Positions 27,858 to 36,905 are shown, numbered from the stretch's first letter. The stretch is DNA of 64,000 nucleotides from Amycolatopsis jiangsuensis (GCF_014204865.1 NZ_JACHMG010000001.1:992001-1056000); one strand, 5' to 3'. The notes: a model not told the origin generated them from the letters alone. Made by a program: numbers and translations.

Positions 27858-29195
27858 ATGTACTTCACCGAAACCACCCGGCGCCGGTTCGACGGCCGGT
27901 TCACCGCCGTCAAGACGCCTGCGGCCGGCGGCACACCCGCACAGCGCGACCCTGCCGTGATCGAGACGGTGACCCGCATGCTCGAACGGATCCGCGCCGA
28001 CGGGCTGGACGCGGTGACCCGGTACGCCACCGAGCTCGACAACTACGACGGCAGGCCGCTGGAGATCACGCGGGAGGAGATGCGCGAAAGCGGCACGGCG
28101 CTGCCGGCAGACCTGCGCGAGGCGATCGAACTCGGCGCCGCGCGGACCGCGGCGTTCGCCCGTGCGTCGCGTTCCGCACTGCGGGACATGGAAGTCGAGC
28201 TGGAGCCCGGACTGGTCGCCGGCTACCGCTACGTGCCAGTGCAGCGCGTCGGTGCGTACCTGCCCGCGGGCCGATTTCCGTTGACTGCCAGTGCGTTCAT
28301 GACCGTCAACGTCGCGAAGGCCGCGGGTGTGCCGTCGGTCGTCGCTTGCACACCGCCGCAACCGCACGGCGGTCCGAACCCCGCGGTTCTCTACGCCGCG
28401 TACGTGTCCGGGGTCGACCGGGTCTTCCTGCTCGGCGAGGTGCAGGCGCTCGCGTCGATGGCCTTCGGCCTCGTCGGAGACGCCCCGGTGGACATGCTCG
28501 TCGGCGCCGGCAACGCTTTCGTGGCCGAGGCCAAGCGACAGCTGTTCGGCACCGTCGCGATCGATCTGCTCGCCGGCCCCTCCGAGGTCGCGGTCCTCGC
28601 CGACGAAACGGCCGATGCCGAACTGGTCGCCGCCGACCTGCTCGGCCAGGCGGAGCACGGCCCGGATTCGCCCGCGGCGCTCATCACGACCAGCGCCGAG
28701 CTGGCGGCCCGCGTCACCGCGGAGGTCGACCGGCAGCTCGGGACCCTGGCGACGGCACCGATCGCCGGCCCGGCGTGGCGTGACCACGGCTCGGTCACGG
28801 TCGCGGCCGACCGCGAGACCGCGGCCGCACTGATGGACGACCTCGCCCCGGAGCACTTGGAGGTCCAGACCGCCGAGGACGACTGGTACCACGACCGGCT
28901 CACCGCGTACGGATCGCTGTTCCTCGGACCGTGGAGCACGGTGGCCTACTCGGACAAGGGAATGGCCGGAACGAACCACGTGCTGCCCACCGCGGGCGGG
29001 GCCAGGCACAGCGCCGGACTGTCCGTGTCGCGGTTCGTCCGGCCGCTGACCTACCAGCGCGCCGCGCGGGAGGCGACACCCGCGCTCGCCGACGCGGTCG
29101 AGGTCATCTCCGCCTCCGAGGGGATGGCCGCCCATCGCGCCACGGCCACCCTGCGGACCGGGCGGTTCGCCGAGTCCTCCCCGGTGACGGACTGA
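27858..29195 (+). CDS. Histidinol-dehydrogenase-family enzyme, catabolic paralogue 1
   Basis: A 445-residue NAD-dependent, zinc-type alcohol dehydrogenase of the HisD superfamily. Key residues are in place: the QAEHGPDS zinc motif (~264), the PEHLE catalytic Glu-His pair (~332), the Asp in YSDKGMAGTNHVLPT (~370) and a late His in MAAHRATA. It is not in a histidine operon; it stands between LysR and LacI genes among catabolic enzymes, so it probably oxidises another alcohol, as HpsN does with sulfopropanediol. The ATG at 27858 lacks a clear ribosome site; a GTG at 27837 in frame is an alternative. Confidence 0.8.
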   Translation: MYFTETTRRRFDGRFTAVKTPAAGGTPAQRDPAVIETVTRMLERIRADGLDAVTRYATELDNYDGRPLEITREEMRESGTALPADLREAIELGAARTAAFARASRSALRDMEVELEPGLVAGYRYVPVQRVGAYLPAGRFPLTASAFMTVNVAKAAGVPSVVACTPPQPHGGPNPAVLYAAYVSGVDRVFLLGEVQALASMAFGLVGDAPVDMLVGAGNAFVAEAKRQLFGTVAIDLLAGPSEVAVLADETADAELVAADLLGQAEHGPDSPAALITTSAELAARVTAEVDRQLGTLATAPIAGPAWRDHGSVTVAADRETAAALMDDLAPEHLEVQTAEDDWYHDRLTAYGSLFLGPWSTVAYSDKGMAGTNHVLPTAGGARHSAGLSVSRFVRPLTYQRAAREATPALADAVEVISASEGMAAHRATATLRTGRFAESSPVTD

Positions 29196-29196
29196 G

Positions 29197-30192
29197 TCAG
29201 CGTGCCGCGTGCGTGCCGCGCGGCACCAGCACCGGGGCGAAGCTGACCCGTCGGGGTGCCACGGACGCGGTCCCGGCGAGGCGCTCGACCAGTAGTTCCG
29301 CCGCGGCCTGGGCCATCCCGTCCAGGTCGTGGCGGACGGTGGTGAGGCCGAAGGTCTCCCAGGAGGCCATCGGCAGATCGTCGAACCCGATCACGGTCAG
29401 GTCGCCGGGCACGGCAAGCCCGAGGCGCCGCGCCGCGTTCATCGCGCCGATCGCGATCACGTCGTTGCCGCAGAAGACCGCGGTGGGCCGGGGCCGCTGC
29501 CCGGCCAGCTCGAGCAGGCCCTCGTAGCCGGTGCCGTAGTCGAAGGGGCCACGGCGCACCCGTTCGCGAGGCAGCCCGACCCCGGCCTCGGACAGGCCCA
29601 CCCGGAACCCCAGTTCGCGGTCGCGCCCGGTGGTGGTGTCCGCCGGTCCGCCGAGCAGGCCGACCTCGTGGTGCCCGAGCCGGACCAGCTCCTCGGCGGC
29701 CAGCCGGCCGCCCGCCTCGTTGTCGACCACCGCCGCGTCCCCGAGACCGGTCCCGGTCTCCCGGTTGAGGAAGACGAACGGCAGCCCGCGTCGGGTGAGC
29801 TCGGCGGGCAGCGCGGAGCCGAGCACCGCGGTGGTGAGCACGACCCCGTCGATCGAGCGGTCCAGCAGCCGTTCGGTCTCCAGCGCGGTCTCGCTGCGCT
29901 CGGTGAACAGCATCATCCGGTACCCGTGCTGCTCGAGCCGGTCGTGCAGCGGCTCGATGAGGTACGGGTAGAACGGGTTCGTCAGGTCGGTCACGACCAC
30001 CCCGATCCGCCGGGTCGAGCGGGTGGACAGGCTGCGCCCGGCCTCGCTGGGCACGTAGCCGAGTGCTTCGGCGGCCTCGCGCACCCGGGCCCGGGTCGTC
30101 TCGGACACCCGGTGGTCGCCGCGCAGCGCGCGGGACACCGTCGGCTGGGAGACCCCGGCGAGCCGGGCCACGTCATGGCTCGTGATCGACAT
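29197..30192 (-). CDS. LacI family regulator 1
   Basis: A 331-residue repressor. The HTH and hinge lie at ~4-60 (SHDVARLAGVSQPTVSRALRGDHRVS) and a sugar-binding-like domain follows (IGVVVTDLTNPFYPYLIEPLHDRLE). The ATG at 30192 follows GGGAAGGGAC. It is divergent from the bicupin operon, and the gap holds two TGCATACG operators, one for each side, so it probably represses itself and the operon. It is similar to LacI regulator 2 at 59653, including the shared FDD(L/I)PMASW stretch near the C-terminus. Confidence 0.9.
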   Translation of the reverse strand: MSITSHDVARLAGVSQPTVSRALRGDHRVSETTRARVREAAEALGYVPSEAGRSLSTRSTRRIGVVVTDLTNPFYPYLIEPLHDRLEQHGYRMMLFTERSETALETERLLDRSIDGVVLTTAVLGSALPAELTRRGLPFVFLNRETGTGLGDAAVVDNEAGGRLAAEELVRLGHHEVGLLGGPADTTTGRDRELGFRVGLSEAGVGLPRERVRRGPFDYGTGYEGLLELAGQRPRPTAVFCGNDVIAIGAMNAARRLGLAVPGDLTVIGFDDLPMASWETFGLTTVRHDLDGMAQAAAELLVERLAGTASVAPRRVSFAPVLVPRGTHAAR

Positions 30193-30220
30193 CGACGGTC
30201 CCTTCCCCGAAACCGGTTGT

Positions 30221-30233
30221 TGCATACGGATCC
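30221..30233 (+). promoter_or_regulatory. LacI-type operator C (TGCATACGGATCC)
   Basis: TGCATACGGATCC lies 29 bases upstream of the LacI regulator 1 start, in position for autoregulation. It is part of the six-member motif set. Confidence 0.6.
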
Positions 30234-30311
30234 TAGCTGAATCGGTGCGGGCCTTCACGGGGCCTGCTCGGCGCGTCGGAGTCTTGACAGAACGCGGCAC
30301 GGATGATGGTC

Positions 30312-30324
30312 TGCATACGTATTA
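30312..30324 (+). promoter_or_regulatory. LacI-type operator D (TGCATACGTATTA)
   Basis: TGCATACGTATTA lies 24 bases before the ATG of the bicupin gene, close enough to block transcription start or the polymerase. It is part of the six-member motif set. Confidence 0.6.
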
Positions 30325-30347
30325 ACAAGCTGCTTCGGGAGGGTGTC

Positions 30348-31490
30348 ATGACCAACGGCGAGGGCTGGGTCTCGGCCGGGGAGCTGAGCCGCCGCACGAT
30401 CCGGCGGGCCGATTTCGTGTCGTGTGACCAGGCGTTCATCGACTGCCGGACGCCCGGGTCGGACCGCAAGGAGAACTACTCGATGATCGGGCCGGGGGTG
30501 ACCCAGAGCGCCGACCAGGTGGTGAACCTGCGCGAGGCGCACGGGTTCAACATCGGCGCCGCGGCGATGCCGAACGGGATCGTCAACAACCTGCACCTGC
30601 ACTTCACCGCCGAGGTCTTCCTGTGCTTCCGGGGCGAGTTCCTGCTCCGCTGGGGCGCCGAGGGACAGCAGGGCGAGCTGGTGCTGCGCGAGGGTGACAT
30701 CGCCTCGATTCCCACCTGGATCTTCCGCGGCTTCACCAACATCGGACCGGACGACGGCTGGCTGTTCACCGTCCTAGGCCACGACGACACCGGCGGGATC
30801 ATCTGGGGCCCGTCGGTGCTGCGCGAGGCCGGGGGACACGGCCTGCACCTCACCGCGGACAACCGGCTGGTCGACACCGTGGCCGGCGACCCGATGCCGG
30901 ACCCGGGCGAGCTGGTGGCGCCGATGGCCGCCGAGGACATCGCGGCGCTGCCCTCCTACAGCGCGGAGCAGCTGCGCCGCCGGGTGGTGACCACCGGTGA
31001 CCTCGACTGGTCCGGGCACGCCCTGCTGGGCAGCGTGCTGCCCGGCGGACGTGCGGAGCTGGCGCCGGTGATCGGCTTCGGGATGACCGAGGACCGGATG
31101 CAGGAGCCGCGGATCTACCACCCGCACGGGCACAACGTGGCGTGGCTGCGTGCCGCGCCGGGGGAGGGCGTGCCGGCGCACCGCCACGACGAGACGCAGG
31201 TGCTGCTGGTCAAGGACGGCGAGTGGGAGGTGACGCTCAACCGGCACGACGAGGTGAGCGTGCGGCTTGGCCCGTGGGACATGCTGTCGGTGCCACGCGG
31301 GGCGTGGCGCAGCGTCCGCAACGTCTCCGGGGACACCGCCACGCTGCTCGTCGTCAACAGCGGGGACGGGCGCGTCCGCGTGGAATGGGACGAGGAGGTG
31401 GTCAAGGCCGCCGCGGACGCCGGAACCGGCCTGGACCACAACGGGTACCTCGCGCCGTACCACCTGCTGCCCCGGCCCGTCGGCCGGTGA
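30348..31490 (+). CDS. Bicupin protein, first gene of the catabolic operon
   Basis: A 380-residue protein with two cupin barrels. The first (~85-170) has HLHFTAEVFLCFRGEF; the second (~270-355) has HRHDETQVLLVKDGEWEV followed by MLSVPRGAWRSVRN, with histidines suited to metal binding. Bicupins include dioxygenases, isomerases and sugar epimerases; nothing here singles out one reaction. The ATG at 30348 follows GGGAGGG and was chosen over an upstream start that overlaps the operator. Its stop overlaps the hydrolase GTG, so it is translated with the rest of the operon. Confidence 0.82.
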   Translation: MTNGEGWVSAGELSRRTIRRADFVSCDQAFIDCRTPGSDRKENYSMIGPGVTQSADQVVNLREAHGFNIGAAAMPNGIVNNLHLHFTAEVFLCFRGEFLLRWGAEGQQGELVLREGDIASIPTWIFRGFTNIGPDDGWLFTVLGHDDTGGIIWGPSVLREAGGHGLHLTADNRLVDTVAGDPMPDPGELVAPMAAEDIAALPSYSAEQLRRRVVTTGDLDWSGHALLGSVLPGGRAELAPVIGFGMTEDRMQEPRIYHPHGHNVAWLRAAPGEGVPAHRHDETQVLLVKDGEWEVTLNRHDEVSVRLGPWDMLSVPRGAWRSVRNVSGDTATLLVVNSGDGRVRVEWDEEVVKAAADAGTGLDHNGYLAPYHLLPRPVGR

Positions 31491-32230
31491 ACCCGGCCGA
31501 CCGTCCGCCGGTCGTGTTCGTGCCGGGCATGCTCTGCGACGCGGACCTCTGGTCTGCGGTCGCGCCGCGGCTCCCCGGGCGCGTGGTGCACGTGGCGATC
31601 ACCGCGCCCGGGATCGGCGGCATGGCCGAGCAGATCCTGTCGGCGGTCGAGGGGCCGTTCGTGCTCGCCGGGCTGAGCCTCGGGGCGATCGCCGGTTTCG
31701 AGGTGGCCCGGCGGGCACCGGAGCGGCTGGCCGGGTTCTGCGCGATGTCCACCAACGCCGGCGCCCCGACGCCCGAGCAGCTGGCCGGATGGGCGGAGCT
31801 GGCCGGACGCACCGGGTGCGGCGAGTTCGAAACCGTTGTCATTGAAGAAATCCTGCCCACGATGTTCGCCGGCCGGGTGCCGGCCCCGGCGCTGGGTGAG
31901 CAGTTCCTGGCCATGGCCCGCCGGATCGGGCCCGCCGTGTTCCGTGCACAGCTGGCCGCACAGGCCACCCGGCGGGACGCGCTCGCCGCGATCGCCGGAT
32001 TGCACTGTCCGGTCCTGGCGCTGTGCGGCGCGCGGGACGCGTTGTGCCCGCCGGAGTTCCACCGCGCCATCGCCGCGCAGGCGCGCGACTCGGCCTTCCG
32101 GGTTCTGCCGGATGCCGGGCATCTCCTGCCGGTCGAGGCGCCGGAGGCCACAGCCGCGTCGCTGGCCGATTGGCTGTGCGAAATCCCATCCCTGCAACTG
32201 TATGAGGAGCCCCCATGTCCGAGGTCCTGA
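31487..32230 (+). CDS. Alpha/beta hydrolase
   Basis: A 247-residue hydrolase with a complete catalytic triad: nucleophile in GLSLG (Ser64), Asp in CGARDALCPPE (~180) and His in DAGHLLPVEAPE (~217). VPGMLCDADLW near the start forms the oxyanion region. The length and style resemble lactonases and esterases such as 3-oxoadipate enol-lactonase. The GTG at 31487 overlaps the bicupin stop, and its 3' end overlaps the next gene by 16 bases. It likely opens a lactone or ester in the pathway. Confidence 0.85.
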   Translation: MNPADRPPVVFVPGMLCDADLWSAVAPRLPGRVVHVAITAPGIGGMAEQILSAVEGPFVLAGLSLGAIAGFEVARRAPERLAGFCAMSTNAGAPTPEQLAGWAELAGRTGCGEFETVVIEEILPTMFAGRVPAPALGEQFLAMARRIGPAVFRAQLAAQATRRDALAAIAGLHCPVLALCGARDALCPPEFHRAIAAQARDSAFRVLPDAGHLLPVEAPEATAASLADWLCEIPSLQLYEEPPCPRS

Positions 32231-33516
32231 AATCCGCGGTGCCCGCCGCGCAGGTCGCCGCCGAGCGGGACGACGTCAGCGAGCGCGTCCGCGGCATCAT
32301 CGCCGACATCCGGGACCGCGGTGACGCCGCCGTGCGCGACTACTCGACGAAGTTCGACTCGTGGTCGCCGGAACGGTTCCGGCTCTCCGCCGGGGAGATC
32401 GAGCGGATCGTCGCCCGGGTGCCCGGGCAGGTGCTCGACGACATCCGGTTCGTCCAGGACCAGGTGCGCACGTTCGCCGGCCACCAGCGGGAGTCGCTGC
32501 GCGAGTTCGAGGTGGAGACCCTGCCAGGGGTCCACCTGGGACAGAAACACGTCCCGGTGTCCGCGGCCGGTGCCTACGTGCCGGGCGGCCGGTACCCGCT
32601 CACGGCGTCGGCGCACATGACGATCGTGACGGCGAAGGTCGCCGGAGTGCCCCGGGTCGCCGCGTGCACACCGCCGATCCGCGGCGAGATCCCGGAGGCC
32701 ACCGTCGCCGCGATGCACCTGGCCGGTGCCGACGAGATCTACCTGCTCGGAGGGGTGCAGGCGGTGGCCGCGCTCGCCGTGGGCACCGAAACGATCGGAG
32801 GCGTCGACCTGCTCGCCGGGCCGGGCAACGCCTACGTCGCCGAAGCCAAGCGGCAGCTGTTCGGTGAGGTCGGGATCGACCTGTTCGCCGGACCGACCGA
32901 GGTGCTGATCGTCGCCGACCACACCGCCGATCCGTTCGTCGTCGCGGTGGACCTGCTGTCCCAGGCCGAGCACGGACCGGATTCCCCCGCGGTGCTGATC
33001 ACCACCTCGGCCGCGCTCGGGCGGGAGGTGCTCGGGCACGTCGAGGCGTTGCTGCCGGGCATGCCCACCCGGGACTTCGCCGGCCCCGCCTGGCGGGACC
33101 ACGGCGAGATCCACGTCGTCGGCTCCGTCGACGAGGCGTTCGCGCTGGCCGACAGCTACGCCGCCGAGCACGTCCAGGTGCTCACCGAACAGCCGCGGCA
33201 GGCGCTGGAGAAGATGCACGACTACGGCGCGTTGTTCCTCGGGCCGGGTACCTGCGTGTCCTACGGCGACAAGGTGATCGGGACGAACCACGTGCTGCCC
33301 ACGCGCGGCGCCGCCCGCTACACCGGCGGGCTGTGGGTCGGCAAGTACCTGAAGACAGTGACCTATCAGGAGGTGACCAACAGCGAGTCGAGCGTGCGCC
33401 TCGGCGAGGTCTGCGGGCGTGCCGCGCGGGTCGAGCTGTTCGAGGGGCACGCCCGTTCCGGGGACGTGCGGGCGGCGGAGTTCCGCCGCGGCGAGTTGTC
33501 GTGGAACCCGGCGTGA
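32215..33516 (+). CDS. Histidinol-dehydrogenase-family enzyme, catabolic paralogue 2 (HpsN-like)
   Basis: A 433-residue NAD-dependent dehydrogenase of the HisD superfamily, the same length as sulfopropanediol 3-dehydrogenase HpsN. The zinc and catalytic motifs are intact: SQAEHGPDSP, AAEHVQVL, YGDKVIGTNHVLPT and FEGHARSGD. Within the bicupin operon it would carry out a four-electron oxidation of an alcohol to an acid. It is much closer to HpsN-like enzymes than paralogue 1, judging by its plain N-terminus. Its stop overlaps the SDR start. The true substrate is unknown. Confidence 0.85.
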   Translation: MSEVLKSAVPAAQVAAERDDVSERVRGIIADIRDRGDAAVRDYSTKFDSWSPERFRLSAGEIERIVARVPGQVLDDIRFVQDQVRTFAGHQRESLREFEVETLPGVHLGQKHVPVSAAGAYVPGGRYPLTASAHMTIVTAKVAGVPRVAACTPPIRGEIPEATVAAMHLAGADEIYLLGGVQAVAALAVGTETIGGVDLLAGPGNAYVAEAKRQLFGEVGIDLFAGPTEVLIVADHTADPFVVAVDLLSQAEHGPDSPAVLITTSAALGREVLGHVEALLPGMPTRDFAGPAWRDHGEIHVVGSVDEAFALADSYAAEHVQVLTEQPRQALEKMHDYGALFLGPGTCVSYGDKVIGTNHVLPTRGAARYTGGLWVGKYLKTVTYQEVTNSESSVRLGEVCGRAARVELFEGHARSGDVRAAEFRRGELSWNPA

Positions 33517-34277
33517 CGGCCCCGCTCGCCGGCCGCACCGCGCTCGTCACCGGTGGTGGCAACGGGCTGGGCCGCGCCATCGCCGAGGCGTTGGCCGGCG
33601 ACGGCGCACGCGTCGTCGTGGCCGGGCGGAACAAAACGGCCCTCGACGCGGTCGTGGCGGCTTTGCCGGTTCCGGGCCGTGCCGCGGTGTGCGACGTCTC
33701 CGACGCCGGATCGGTCGCCGCGCTCTCCGCCGAACTGGCGGACGAGGAGATCTCGGTCCTGGTGAACAACGCCGGGGTCGCGGGACCGGTGCGGCCGCTC
33801 ACCGAGGTCGAACCACAGGAGTGGGACGAGGTCTTCGCCGTCAACGTCCGCGGCGTCTACCTGATGTGCCGGGCCTTCCTCCCGGCGATGGTCTCGCGCG
33901 GAGCGGGCGACGTCGTGAACATCGCGTCGGTCAGCGGGAAACGGCCACTGCTGCGCCGCACGCCCTACTGCGCGTCGAAAATGGCGGTGATCGGCCTGAC
34001 CACCACGCTCGCTGCCGAGGTCGGGCCACTCGGGGTGGCGGTGAACTCGCTGTCGCCCGGACCGGTGGACGGGCCGCGGATGACGCGCAACTTCCGGCTG
34101 GAGGCCGAACGCACCGGAGTTTCCGTCGACGAAGCGGAGCGCGCGTTCACCAGCCGGGCGGCGCTCGGCCGGATGGTCACCGAGTCCGAGGTCGCGGCCG
34201 CGGTGCTCGCGATGCTCGCGATGCCAGGGCTGTGCGCGGCCGACATCGACCTGTCCGCGGGAATGGTGGCCCGGTGA
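33513..34277 (+). CDS. Short-chain dehydrogenase/reductase
   Basis: A 254-residue NAD(P)-dependent classical SDR: cofactor motif TGGGNGLG (~13-20), NNAGVAG (~85), catalytic Ser in IASVSGK (~138) and YCASK (~151-155). The GTG at 33513 overlaps the dehydrogenase stop (GTGA) and its own stop overlaps the aldolase start. It probably oxidises or reduces an intermediate between the HisD-like enzyme and the aldolase. A GTG 12 bases earlier is an alternative start. Confidence 0.88.
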   Translation: MTAPLAGRTALVTGGGNGLGRAIAEALAGDGARVVVAGRNKTALDAVVAALPVPGRAAVCDVSDAGSVAALSAELADEEISVLVNNAGVAGPVRPLTEVEPQEWDEVFAVNVRGVYLMCRAFLPAMVSRGAGDVVNIASVSGKRPLLRRTPYCASKMAVIGLTTTLAAEVGPLGVAVNSLSPGPVDGPRMTRNFRLEAERTGVSVDEAERAFTSRAALGRMVTESEVAAAVLAMLAMPGLCAADIDLSAGMVAR

Positions 34278-35023
34278 GCACGCTCAAGCAGCGTCTCGGC
34301 TCCGGGGAACGACTGCTCGGCGGGTTGCTGCGGCTGCCGTCGGAGTTCCTGGTGGAGCTGGCCGGGGTGGCCGGGTTCGACTTCGTGGTGCTCGACTGCG
34401 AGCACGGGCCCGCGGACCTGGTTCCCTTGCAGCAGCACGTGATCGCCGCCCGGGCGCACGGCCTCGGCGTGCTGGTGCGGGTCGGGAGTGGCGAACCGGC
34501 GCTCGTGCTGCGCGTGCTGGATCTCGGCGCGGACGGGGTGATCGCGGCGCACGTCGACACCGTGGACCAGGCGCGGGAAACGGTCGCGGCGGCGCACTAC
34601 CCACCACTGGGCGGGCGTGGGTTCGCGACCTACAGCCGCGCGGGACGATTCGGCGCCCGCGGGATCGCCGAGCACCTCGAACGCACCGCGGAGACCACGG
34701 TGGTGGTGCCGATGATCGAAACGCCCGAGGCCGTCGCGGCCGCTCCGGAAATCTTCGCGGTCCCCGGCGTCGACGCGGTTCTCGTGGGACCGGCCGACCT
34801 GTCCGTCGCATCAGGACTGACCGGCGGCGCGTCCGAGCCCCGGGTTCGCCAGGCACTGCGCGATGTCGCGGCGGCGGCCGAGCGCGTGGGCAAGCCGATG
34901 GTGAGCATCGTCGGCAGTGCGCGCGAAGCGGAGGACGCGCCACCGGGTGCGGTGGTGTACAACCTGGCGCACGTACTGCTCGGCACGTTCCGGGAGCTTG
35001 CCGAGCCGGGGCGGCGTTCGTGA
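34274..35023 (+). CDS. HpcH/HpaI family aldolase 1
   Basis: A 249-residue metal-dependent class II aldolase that splits 2-keto-4-hydroxy acids to pyruvate plus an aldehyde. The hallmark segments are FDFVVLDCEHGPAD (~33-46), RGFATYSRAGRFG (~115) with substrate-binding Arg, VPMIETPEAV (metal Glu, ~145) and VLVGPADLSV (~170). It ends the bicupin operon and overlaps the SDR gene (GTGA). A paralogue with the same SRAGR motif follows LacI regulator 2 at 60699. Confidence 0.88.
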   Translation: MSTLKQRLGSGERLLGGLLRLPSEFLVELAGVAGFDFVVLDCEHGPADLVPLQQHVIAARAHGLGVLVRVGSGEPALVLRVLDLGADGVIAAHVDTVDQARETVAAAHYPPLGGRGFATYSRAGRFGARGIAEHLERTAETTVVVPMIETPEAVAAAPEIFAVPGVDAVLVGPADLSVASGLTGGASEPRVRQALRDVAAAAERVGKPMVSIVGSAREAEDAPPGAVVYNLAHVLLGTFRELAEPGRRS

Positions 35024-35189
35024 GGTGCGGTCCGGCGGCTCGGTAAGGCTGACGGTGACAGCCGCGGTGCGGGCCGGTGCCGGTGTCCGGGCTGACCGGT
35101 GCCCGAGGCGTATCGGCCCTCGGTGCTCGACGGCCCGGTCCGCGCTGCCCGGCTGACCGGTCCTCGGGCTGTACGGTCCCGGTTCCCGG

Positions 35190-36161
35190 ATGGACGCGTC
35201 TCGCCCAGTCCGTGGGAACACTGGTGCCGGGCCGGTGACCGGATCCATGCTGGCGGAGCGGGCGCGGCCGGGCCACTGTTGGTCGTCCACTGTTGATCGT
35301 CCACTGTGGAGGGGCGGAGTGGTGGAACGGGGTACCGGCGTGATCGTGCACGGCGAATCCGCCGAACTGGATCTGCTGGCCTGGACCTCGGATGCGGCCG
35401 GCCGGCCGGGCCGGTGGCTCGGACCGGACGAGGCGGTCGAACGGTGGCCCGGGATCCGGTACGGGAAGCGGATCTTCTTCCATCCGCTGGGCGGCAGCCT
35501 GGACACGTCGGCGGCGACGGCCGCCTTGCGGCGGGGGAGCAGCCGGGTGGACGGGCTCGAGATGCGTGGCGGCGAACAGGTCACCGCGATCGAGGCCCGC
35601 GGTGACGAATGGGTCGAAGTGCGCAGCGACCAGGGCGGATACCGGGCGCGGCGGGTCGTGGTGGCGGCCGGGGTCGCCTCGGCCCGGCTGACGGCCGGTC
35701 TCGTGCCGGTTCCGCCGCTGTTCTCGGTGCGCGAGGAGGCGGTGGACTTCGCGGCGGTACGGAGCGGTCTGGAATGGCCGGTGGTCCGCCACGTACTCGG
35801 CGGGACGCAGCGGGCCATCGGTGGCTTCCCGGCGTCGGTCCGAGGGGTCCCGTGCGCACGGGGCGGGCTGCGCGCACGGTTTGAAGTGTCCGTTGTGGAT
35901 GATGACGGGCGGTCCGCGCGTCGCGGCGATACGCGCGAGAGCACCTGCCGGGCCTGGAAACCACCCCGGAACCCGAAACCGCGCGCGGTTACGCCTTCAC
36001 CCGGCAACCGGTGCTCGCGAGGGTGGGCCCGGCGGTGGCTGTGGCGGGGTTCGCCGGAGACCAGTTCGCGATGCTGCCCGTGGTGGGTCGTGCGGTGGCC
36101 GAGGTGTCGATGACAGTCGATCCGGATCGCAGCGGCTTGGTGCTGTGCGTCCGGTGGGGCT
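35190..36161 (+). pseudogene. Decayed DAO-type FAD oxidase (sarcosine-oxidase-like)
   Basis: The FAD-binding N-terminus is missing. Recognisable DAO-family pieces are spread over frames: a PLWRGGVVERG-like part near 35275-35340, WLGPDEAVERWPGIRYGKRIFFHPLGGSLD (~35415-35510), and after another frame change near 35880 the C-terminal FAGDQFAMLPVVGRAVAEV (~36050-36110). A 14-base tandem duplication at 35273-35309 accounts for one frame break. The gene is non-functional; relatives oxidise sarcosine or other secondary amines. It lies between two well-kept operons. Confidence 0.65.
35273..35309 (+). repeat. 14-bp tandem repeat, 2.6 copies, inside the decayed oxidase
   Basis: Units CCACTGTTGGTCGT (35273-35286), CCACTGTTGATCGT (35287-35300) and a partial CCACTGTGG. 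Removing 28 bases joins the upstream and downstream reading frames as PLWRGGVVERG, so the expansion itself probably disrupted the gene. Confidence 0.8.
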
Positions 36162-36905
36162 TCAGCGGGCCACCGTCGTCGCCACGAGGTCGCGGCCCAG
36201 TTCCGGGTGGAGGGCGCCGGCGCTGTTGAGGCGGGCGTCGTGGAACCAGCTTTCGTCGGCTTCCGGGTGGGGGCCGACCACGCCGACCTTTCCCTTGCCG
36301 TACGGGGTGACCGCGGCCGCGACGGCGCCGGTCGGGTAGGTCGCGAGGACGGTCGCCGGGGCGCTGGGTTCCAAGGTGAACAGCGGGCCGTCCTGGAAGT
36401 ACATCTGCCGCCGTTCGCCGCGCCACGTCACGGGCAGGACGGTGTCGCGCGTCGAGCGCAGGTGCGCGCCTTGCGAGCCGATGTACTGGTCGGTGTCGCC
36501 GGGCAGGAAACCGAATCCGGGCGACCGGCCGGCGAGGTAGCCGCCCAGGCAGAAGCCGAGGTAGTTGCCGCCGCCGCGGACGTAGTCGCGCAGGTCCCCG
36601 GCGTGCTCGCGCATCCTCCGCCACGCCGGATCGAGACCGCCGCCGCCGGGCTGCGCGTAGAGCGCGGCTTTCGCCAGGGAGTCCGCCGTGAGCGGGTACT
36701 CCTCGTCGGGTCCGGTGTAGGCGACGCGGTACTGACTGCCGAGCAGCGCGGCGACCGCTTCCGGGCAGCCCTCCGTGGACGCCGGTCCGCGGTAGACGAG
36801 CGCGAGCGGCCGCGAATCGGGGGCGAACACCGTGATGCCGGCCGCGGTCAGGCCGGCGGCGCCGGTCAGGACCCCGGCGCCCAGCAGGAACCGCCGCCGG
36901 TCCAT
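36162..36905 (-). CDS. Tat-exported BPL_N / class-I amidotransferase-like protein
   Basis: A 247-residue protein with a Tat signal (RRRF at 3-6, hydrophobic to ~28) and then a BPL_N-like domain related to class-I glutamine amidotransferases. The nucleophile elbow GFCLGG gives Cys119, and GPHPEAD gives His213 and Glu215, a full Cys-His-Glu triad. It would act outside the membrane as a hydrolase or transferase. The ATG overlaps the stop of the acyltransferase-like gene (TAATG). It is a paralogue of the cytoplasmic protein at 38116-38784 in the same NRPS operon. The substrate is unknown. Confidence 0.75.
   Translation of the reverse strand: MDRRRFLLGAGVLTGAAGLTAAGITVFAPDSRPLALVYRGPASTEGCPEAVAALLGSQYRVAYTGPDEEYPLTADSLAKAALYAQPGGGGLDPAWRRMREHAGDLRDYVRGGGNYLGFCLGGYLAGRSPGFGFLPGDTDQYIGSQGAHLRSTRDTVLPVTWRGERRQMYFQDGPLFTLEPSAPATVLATYPTGAVAAAVTPYGKGKVGVVGPHPEADESWFHDARLNSAGALHPELGRDLVATTVAR

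Noticed and set aside
27858..29195. Annotation as histidine-biosynthesis hisD
   Set aside because: No other his genes adjoin, a second paralogue is nearby, and the context is catabolic with LysR and LacI regulators.
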